Shown: one piece after another, positions 5,527 through 9,533 of the stretch
Layout: each line of letters begins with the position of its first letter
Numbering within the stretch: the stretch's first letter is position 1
From: a bacterium
Lineage (GTDB): Bacteria > Zixibacteria > MSB-5A5 > GN15 > FEB-12
DNA: 9,533 bases
Direction of reading: 5' to 3'
Assembly (NCBI GenBank): GCA_030629485.1
Contig: DAOVOW010000051.1
Location: 1-9,533, forward strand
Translations under genes and position numbers: made by a program
The notes under the pieces: model-generated
Told to the model about the DNA's origin: nothing
The model's input: the letters and a program-made list of their open reading frames with translations, nothing else
The model's database searches: none

Positions 5527-6603
5527 CTACACGCTCGTCTTGCTGACCTTATTCTTCTTCAGTTCTTCCACAACCATATCGCCGACTTTCGTTGTCGAGA
5601 AACCGGAGCGCGCGTCAAGAGACGGCAGCTGGCCGGAACTCAATAGCGCAGTAATAGCGCTCTCGATAGCGACCGCACCTTTCTTCTCACCCAGAAACTC
5701 CAGCATCATCTGGGCAGCCATGATTGCCGCGATCGGGCTGGCGACATTCTTGTCTTTGTACTTGGGCGCCGAACCGTGGATCGGCTCGAACATGGATACC
5801 TGTCCGGGATGGATATTGCCCGACGCCGCGATCCCCATCCCCCCCTGCACCATGGCACCGAGGTCCGTGAAAATGTCGCCGAAGATATTGGTTGTTACGA
5901 CCACATCGAACCACTCCGGGTTTTTCACCAACCACATGCAGGCGGCATCGATATAGGCGTGGTCCTGCTCGATATCGGGATACTCGGCGCCGACCTCCAC
6001 CAACGTGCGGGTCCAGATATCCTGGGCGCGGATAGCGTTGGCTTTGTCGATCAGCGTCACCTTGTTGTCCTTGTTGCGCGCTTTGGCCAACTCAAAGGCG
6101 TACCGCACGGCACGCTCGCAGCCCTTGCGAGTGAAAACCATATTGGCAATTGCGACTTCGTCCGGCGTGCCCTTTTTCATTATGCCGCCGAGACCGGTGT
6201 AGACATCCTCGGTGTTTTCGCGCACGACCACCATGTCGACGTCTTCGCATTTCTTGTCCTTGATAGGGCAGAGCGTTTCGGAGTAAAGCTTGATGGGGCG
6301 CAGGTTGATGTAGAGGTCCAGTTTGAAGCGTATGCCGCCGATGACGGCGCGTTCGACCAGTCCAACCTCACAGCGCGGATCACCGATCGCGCCAAGGAAG
6401 ATGGCGTTGTGCTCGCGGTATTCGTCGTAGACTGACTCAGGCACCAGTTCACCAGTCTTGAGATAATGCTCCGAGCCGAATGGGTAGTCGGTGGTTTCGT
6501 ATTCGAAGCCAATGAGTTCCGAAGTAACCTTGAGCACCTTCAGGGCTTCGCGCGTCACTTCCGGTCCGATTCCGTCGCCACCGATCACTGCTATCTTATA
6601 CAA
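5527..6603 (-). CDS. leuB: 3-isopropylmalate dehydrogenase-like enzyme
   Basis: An NAD-dependent beta-decarboxylating dehydrogenase, 358 residues from the preferred start. It should oxidise 3-isopropylmalate in leucine synthesis. In 358-residue numbering: KIAVIGGDGIGPEV at the N-terminus, INLRPIKLY near 100-107, VVVRENTEDVYTG about 125-137, the catalytic Lys187 in LIDKAN, Asp219, Asp243 and Asp247 (NIFGDIFTD), and the NAD loop EPIHGSAP about 273-280. The pattern GDP..E.GL.ER and TGLGG....GTPDEVA resembles the actinobacterial LeuB branch, but RENTED is closer to isocitrate and homoisocitrate dehydrogenases, so the substrate is likely rather than certain. Start: TTG at 6603 gives the standard family N-terminus and has GAGAGGAA upstream. 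An in-frame ATG at 6636 would add 11 residues, but it has no Shine-Dalgarno and lies against a palindromic repeat. The stop is TAG at 5527. leuC and leuD lie upstream beyond the FRG gene and a repeat-filled gap. Confidence 0.87.
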   Translation of the reverse strand: MYKIAVIGGDGIGPEVTREALKVLKVTSELIGFEYETTDYPFGSEHYLKTGELVPESVYDEYREHNAIFLGAIGDPRCEVGLVERAVIGGIRFKLDLYINLRPIKLYSETLCPIKDKKCEDVDMVVVRENTEDVYTGLGGIMKKGTPDEVAIANMVFTRKGCERAVRYAFELAKARNKDNKVTLIDKANAIRAQDIWTRTLVEVGAEYPDIEQDHAYIDAACMWLVKNPEWFDVVVTTNIFGDIFTDLGAMVQGGMGIAASGNIHPGQVSMFEPIHGSAPKYKDKNVASPIAAIMAAQMMLEFLGEKKGAVAIESAITALLSSGQLPSLDARSGFSTTKVGDMVVEELKKNKVSKTSV

Positions 6604-6610
6604 ATTGTAA

Positions 6611-6618
6611 TTCCTCTC
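6611..6618 (-). promoter_or_regulatory. Shine-Dalgarno supporting a TTG start of leuB
   Basis: Minus-strand GAGAGGAA lies with its AGG 9 bases before TTG at 6603. The competing ATG at 6636 is preceded by the arm of the palindrome 6637-6659 and has no purine-rich site. Confidence 0.6.
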
Positions 6619-6636
6619 GTTGTTTGTCGGTCCCAT

Positions 6637-6659
6637 GTCGAAACCACAGGGGTTTCGAC
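6637..6659. repeat. GTCGAAACC palindrome
   Basis: A perfect 9-bp inverted repeat, GTCGAAACC (6637-6645) and GGTTTCGAC (6651-6659), with a 5-base ACAGG spacer. It directly abuts the alternative ATG of leuB. Similar GTCGAAACC palindromes are familiar as interspersed repeats in bacterial genomes. Confidence 0.65.
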
Positions 6660-6672
6660 CTACGCAGCCTCT

Positions 6673-6698
6673 TCATCCTGAGCGGAGTCGAAGGATGA
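6673..6698. repeat. TGAGCGGAGTCGAAGG-type repeat, copy 1
   Basis: TCATCCT (6673-6679) pairs with AGGATGA (6692-6698) around GAGCGGAGTCGA. It is the first of three occurrences of the same core in this gap, and a well-known interspersed bacterial repeat type. Confidence 0.65.
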
Positions 6699-6712
6699 GA
6701 GTCGAAGTGCGC

Positions 6713-6741
6713 CCCCACCTGTCGCTTCGCTTTAGGTGGGG
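6713..6741. repeat. CCCCACCT/AGGTGGGG palindrome
   Basis: A perfect 8-bp inverted repeat (6713-6720 with 6734-6741) encloses GTCGCTTCGCTTT, whose complement carries the AAGCGAAGCGAC motif seen in REP-like elements. No T run follows, so it is not scored as a terminator. Confidence 0.65.
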
Positions 6742-6751
6742 TACCGTGTAA

Positions 6752-6829
6752 GTCACCCTGAGCCTCTTCAGTTGTCACCCTGAGCGCAGTCGAAGGGCGA
6801 CATTGGCCAGCGAGCGGAGTCGAAGGACA
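6752..6829. repeat. TGAGCGGAGTCGAAGG-type repeat, copies 2 and 3 plus a fragment
   Basis: GTCACCCT (6774-6781) pairs with AGGGCGAC (6794-6801) with one mismatch around GAGCGCAGTCGA. A truncated left half, GTCACCCTGAGC, starts at 6752, and a core copy, CGAGCGGAGTCGAAGGAC, starts at 6811. The following stretch 6830-6958 shows no gene and no recognisable element. Confidence 0.55.
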
Positions 6830-6958
6830 GCAACCGCGAGCGACCAGCAACTGGAATATAGGGAAATGGCCGGACTGGGGCAAGTAGGCGGGAGCGGATT
6901 TCTGCGTCCTTTGCCGATCGTGCAGGGGGACTTTAAGAACAGGCCGGGATTGTCTGAA

Positions 6959-7044
6959 TGTCATTCCCGCGCAGGCGGGAATCCATCCGTATTATACACG
7001 GGGCGTCAGAGGACGGAGGGACTCCTGCCTTCGCCGGGGTGACA
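6959..7044. repeat. TGTCATTCCCGC-type interspersed repeat, intact copy
   Basis: The ends are TGTCATTCCCGC at 6959 and its diverged partner GCCGGGGTGACA ending at 7044. An internal perfect hairpin ATTCCCGC (6963-6970) / GCGGGAAT (6975-6982) has a GCAG loop. The same family forms the outer layer of the nest at 3806-4023. It is a common bacterial interspersed repeat type. Confidence 0.65.
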
Positions 7045-7050
7045 GGCTCT

Positions 7051-7086
7051 GGGTGGCACCCTCAAACTCGTTTGGGGGTGACTGTT
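7051..7086 (+). repeat. GGTGGC-CAAAC hairpin repeat, copy 1
   Basis: The hairpin ACCCTCAAAC (7058-7067) / GTTTGGGGGT (7070-7079) has one T.G and a TC turn, preceded by GGTGGC. Copy 2 at 7096-7132 is the same element on the opposite strand with a changed but still paired arm. The outer GGGTGGC (7051-7057) and GCCACCC (7127-7133) also pair and enclose both copies. Confidence 0.65.
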
Positions 7087-7095
7087 CGGTGTCAA

Positions 7096-7132
7096 TAAGA
7101 CCGCCGTCCCAAACAAGTTTGAGACGGCCACC
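7096..7132 (-). repeat. GGTGGC-CAAAC hairpin repeat, copy 2
   Basis: On the minus strand GGTGGC overlaps the hairpin GCCGTCTCAAAC-TT-GTTTGGGACGGC (7103-7128), 12 pairs including one T.G. It lies 15 bases past the FRG gene stop and could slow or end transcription there, but only a weak T content (GGTCTTATT) follows, so a terminator is not claimed. Confidence 0.65.
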
Positions 7133-7142
7133 CGGCGGGATA

Positions 7143-8057
7143 TCAGTCGTCTTTCGACGGAGGGAAGCGGATATCTCGCAGGTAGGCAGTTCTCGGATTA
7201 TAATAGTAGGAGTTTGTGATATCCATGGCTACACCCTGTGGGTCCATGAACATTGTAGCGCCCGTTATGCCCATTAATTCAAGTCGTTTGAAGACATCAC
7301 TTATACACTTTTTGTCTATTATAGCCTTGGTCACCGTTGGCTCTCCGGGTTGTTTTACACCGTCGGGCAACTGCTCGTAAGGCTCTTCGATGTTTCCGAT
7401 ATACTCTTCAAGATCTCGTAGACCCATACGATCATATACTTGTGTGTCGTATAACATGGCCCCTTGCTGCCTCTGCATCCTTATGTTGTACTTTCCCGGA
7501 TGTGGCATGAACTGCAAGCCGATCCAGAACCCGTCTGCGAACAAAGTCTCGTTGGGGTACAGGAATCCCTGTCGAAACACGGAGAATTCCGGCTCAGACC
7601 GTCTGCGCGCAAACTTCTGGCTGGCATAGGCGAGTGCCAACGCCTGAGTGTTTAGAGCATAAATCGCCACATGTTTGTCCTTGTCCTCGTATGGCGCGTA
7701 TTCAGACGTGCCATTGAAGGCGAAGAACAGGGCGATGTAAGGGGAATAGGTGAAATCCAGAACTGGAGTCGGCACACCGTAGTGGCGCGCCTCTTGGAGC
7801 CAATCCAGTCGATTCTCGCTCTCGAAAGGGACTTTACCTATGAGTGATAGACCGACCCTGAATTGATTGATAACCCTGTCTAGGTCGTCCGGAAGACATT
7901 CGCTGGGTGTCTTGAACCTGCGAAACCAAGATGTCGCCAGTCTGTAATAGTGCTCCTGATGGCCGCGAAACACATAGTAATGCTTGTTGTACGCCAGTTC
8001 TTCGAGAAACGCCATCGCTGACTTAGCATCGTCAAACTTCTCAGTTCTGATACTCAT
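7143..8057 (-). CDS. FRG-domain protein
   Basis: A 304-residue soluble protein with an FRG domain, named for its Phe-Arg-Gly motif. The motif is at residues 30-32 (YYVFRGHQEHYYRLATSWFR). Also visible are LQEARHYGVPTPVLDFTYSPYIALFFAF (about 87-114), a conserved block with the YG.PT..LD pattern, then MQRQQGAML (194-202) and the closing LELMGITGATMFMDPQGVAMDI (259-280). The biochemical role of FRG is not established; such genes are patchy and often in accessory or defence-like regions. No membrane segment or signal peptide is seen. The start is ATG 8057, 16 bases after the leuD stop, with only a weak GAGA upstream, so it is probably translated from the leuCD transcript. Sampled stretches are about 45-50 percent GC against 50-70 percent in neighbours, and it separates leuD from leuB, both hinting at acquisition. 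Confidence 0.85.
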   Translation of the reverse strand: MSIRTEKFDDAKSAMAFLEELAYNKHYYVFRGHQEHYYRLATSWFRRFKTPSECLPDDLDRVINQFRVGLSLIGKVPFESENRLDWLQEARHYGVPTPVLDFTYSPYIALFFAFNGTSEYAPYEDKDKHVAIYALNTQALALAYASQKFARRRSEPEFSVFRQGFLYPNETLFADGFWIGLQFMPHPGKYNIRMQRQQGAMLYDTQVYDRMGLRDLEEYIGNIEEPYEQLPDGVKQPGEPTVTKAIIDKKCISDVFKRLELMGITGATMFMDPQGVAMDITNSYYYNPRTAYLRDIRFPPSKDD

Positions 8058-8073
8058 GATCTCTACGCGAAAA

Positions 8074-8574
8074 TCAGGCTTGTTTGCCCAGCTTCTCCAA
8101 TACCCAGCCTTTCAGGCCGCCTTTCTCAATAATCGTCTTCATAAACGGTGGGAAAGGTGCAAAACTGAACTCCTTCCCTTTGGTAAGATTAACGATCTTT
8201 CCCCCAAACATGTCAATCTCTAATTCATCACCGGCTTCGGTGACCTCGACACACTCCGGCGACTCGAAAATCGGGAGACCGATATTGATCGAGTTGCGAT
8301 AGAAAATGCGTGCAAACGACTTGGCCACGACCGCACCGATCCCGACCGCTTTCATCGAGAGCGGTGCCACCTCGCGAGAGGATCCACAGCCAAAGTTGTC
8401 GTCAGCCACGATGACATCACCGGGGCTGATCTTCTTTGCAAAGTCGGCGTCGAGGTCTTCCATGCAATGTTTGGCCAGTTCGACGTCGTCGGTAAGGTGG
8501 CACCATCGACCCGGCATGATGACGTCGGTGTTGATATTCTCGCCGACGCGGTAGACTTTTCCTTTGATCTCCAT
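8074..8574 (-). CDS. leuD: 3-isopropylmalate dehydratase, small subunit
   Basis: A 166-residue swivelling-domain subunit that pairs with LeuC to isomerise 2- to 3-isopropylmalate in leucine synthesis. The short archaeal-type length fits. Diagnostic motifs are NTDVIMPGR (15-23), DDNFGCGSSREVAP (58-71) with the substrate-binding Ser-Ser-Arg, and AKSFARIFYRNSINIGLPI (84-102). The specificity loop after the Pro-Gly-Arg reads W24-C25-H26-L27, where archaeal isopropylmalate isomerases and homoaconitases have YLVY- or YLRT-like loops, so the exact substrate is less certain. The start is ATG 8574. AGGAGG at 8579-8584 lies 4 bases upstream and overlaps the TAG of leuC, indicating coupled translation. 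The stop is TGA at 8074, followed after 16 bases by the FRG gene. Confidence 0.92.
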   Translation of the reverse strand: MEIKGKVYRVGENINTDVIMPGRWCHLTDDVELAKHCMEDLDADFAKKISPGDVIVADDNFGCGSSREVAPLSMKAVGIGAVVAKSFARIFYRNSINIGLPIFESPECVEVTEAGDELEIDMFGGKIVNLTKGKEFSFAPFPPFMKTIIEKGGLKGWVLEKLGKQA

Positions 8575-8578
8575 GATG

Positions 8579-8584
8579 CCTCCT
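8579..8584 (-). promoter_or_regulatory. Shine-Dalgarno of leuD overlapping the leuC stop
   Basis: Minus-strand AGGAGG overlaps the last two bases of the leuC TAG (8583-8585) and lies 4 bases before the leuD ATG. The spacing is short, but the site is perfect and suggests translational coupling of the two subunits. Confidence 0.7.
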
Positions 8585-9533
8585 ACAACTCTTCCGGTGA
8601 TGCGATATGACCGAGCACCGCCGACGCCGCCGCCACCGCCGGGTTGGTCAGGTAAACTTCAGAGCTCAGATGACCCATGCGACCGGCGAAATTACGATTG
8701 GTGGTTGATACGCAGATTTCCTTCTCCCCCAGGACCCCCATGTGGCCGCCGATGCAGGGTCCGCAGGTTGACGTGGAAAAGACGCATCCGGCGTCGATGA
8801 ATATCTGCGGCAAGCCCAGGTCGCAAGCCTGACGGGCGATCATTTGTGAGCCGGGCAGGATGATCACGCGCACGTTTTCGTGTACCGTGCGACCCTTGAA
8901 AATATCTGCTGCCCGTTGCAAATCCTCGAGCCAGCCATTGGTGCAAGCGCCGATGACGACCTGATCGATCTTCACATCATGCAGAGCCGAGAGGTTCTTG
9001 ACATTGTCCGGCGAAAACGGACAGGCTACCTGCGGTTCCAGATTGGAAACATCGTAGGTCCGTTCAAGCGCATAGACGGCGTCGTCGTCGGGCGCGACTG
9101 TCGTGTAAGCGGGTCGCTCAGATTTGTACCGCGGTGTCGACTCAACCAGTTCGCGTGTCTTGTCATCAAACTGAAACAGCCCGGTCTTGGCGCCGGCTTC
9201 GATAGCCATGTTGGCCATGGTGAATCGGTCCGACATCGGCAGTTGCTCGAAGACGTCACCCTGGTATTCGATTGCCAAGTAGGTAGCCCCGGCGGTGCCG
9301 AGGTCCTTCAGGGTGTGAAGGATCAAATCCTTGCCGTAGACGTGCGGACGAAGTTTGCCGGTATAGGTCAGCCGGGCCGACTGTGGGACCTTCAGCCACA
9401 CCTCGCCGGTGGCCCAGGCGCCGGCGATGTCGGTGGAGCCGACGCCGGTAGCGAAACTGTTTATGGCGCCGGCTGTACAAGTGTGTGAATCTCCTCCGAC
9501 CATGATCTGGCCCGGCAGGACGATTCCCTCCAG
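8583..9533 (-). CDS. leuC: 3-isopropylmalate dehydratase, large subunit (5' end outside window)
   Basis: The frame is open through the right edge, so the N-terminus is missing; 316 residues are seen, and full archaeal-class LeuC proteins are about 420. It is the catalytic iron-sulfur subunit of isopropylmalate isomerase. Motifs in window numbering: GGDSHTCTAGAINSFATGVGSTD (13-35), and the three cluster ligands Cys197 (GACTNGWLEDL), Cys257 and Cys260 (TSTCGPCIGGHMGVL). The C-terminal NRNFAGRMGH and VYLTNPAVAAASA match the aconitase superfamily. The CGPCIGGHMG form marks the archaeal HacA/LeuC class rather than the enterobacterial one, agreeing with the short LeuD. Homoaconitase or a related hydro-lyase is the alternative. 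It ends at TAG 8583, 8 bases before leuD. Confidence 0.92.
   Translation of the reverse strand: MEGIVLPGQIMVGGDSHTCTAGAINSFATGVGSTDIAGAWATGEVWLKVPQSARLTYTGKLRPHVYGKDLILHTLKDLGTAGATYLAIEYQGDVFEQLPMSDRFTMANMAIEAGAKTGLFQFDDKTRELVESTPRYKSERPAYTTVAPDDDAVYALERTYDVSNLEPQVACPFSPDNVKNLSALHDVKIDQVVIGACTNGWLEDLQRAADIFKGRTVHENVRVIILPGSQMIARQACDLGLPQIFIDAGCVFSTSTCGPCIGGHMGVLGEKEICVSTTNRNFAGRMGHLSSEVYLTNPAVAAASAVLGHIASPEEL

Noticed and set aside
5776..6435. Plus-strand open frame opposite leuB
   Set aside because: Antisense shadow of a gene with conserved motifs; no domain is recognisable.
6596..7042. Open frames on both strands in the leuB-FRG gap
   Set aside because: Their translations are of known interspersed repeat sequence and show no protein family pattern.

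Overview
The window is bacterial chromosomal DNA of moderate to high GC. It carries one plus-strand gene end followed by a long block of minus-strand genes for central and amino-acid metabolism. The gaps are unusually rich in small palindromic repeats. The lineage cannot be fixed from sequence alone. Three traits fit an uncultured FCB-type or deltaproteobacterium-like anaerobe such as candidate phylum Zixibacteria: a single-chain ADP-forming acetyl-CoA synthetase, archaeal-class LeuC/LeuD subunits, and interspersed repeats (CGTCATTGCG, TGTCATTCCCGC, TGAGCGGAGTCGAAGG types). This is inference with low confidence.

Layout, left to right. Positions 3-626 (+) hold the 3' end of a TPR-bearing protein, closed by a strong intrinsic terminator. 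Positions 701-1180 (-) encode a small helix-turn-helix plus DUF2087 protein with a TTG start, a perfect Shine-Dalgarno and a candidate promoter. Positions 1181-1546 are repeat-filled. Positions 1547-3658 (-) encode an ADP-forming acyl/acetyl-CoA synthetase. Positions 3659-4161 hold a nest of three inverted-repeat families plus the thiolase terminator. Positions 4162-5355 (-) encode a thiolase. Positions 5356-5526 hold a tandem palindromic repeat. Positions 5527-6603 (-) encode a 3-isopropylmalate dehydrogenase-like enzyme. Positions 6604-7142 hold at least six repeat elements. Positions 7143-8057 (-) encode an FRG-domain protein, 8074-8574 (-) LeuD, and 8583-9533 (-) LeuC, cut by the window edge.

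The genes read leftward as leuC, leuD, FRG gene, leuB, thiolase, ADP-forming CoA ligase. LeuC and LeuD form the isopropylmalate isomerase and LeuB the next step of leucine synthesis. The thiolase and the CoA ligase can together cleave acyl-CoA and recover ATP, a common pairing in anaerobic acid metabolism. The FRG gene is the odd one: it sits 16 bases after leuD and is followed by a repeat-packed gap before leuB, so it looks like a later arrival.

The most interesting signal is in the intergenic repeats. Two families (1356-1463 and 7051-7133) each occur as an inverted pair. The two copies share a fixed frame, but part of the stem differs in sequence while staying complementary. The non-Watson-Crick positions are U.G wobbles only when both copies are read in the same repeat orientation. 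This is what selection on an RNA hairpin would look like, though two copies per family is a small sample.
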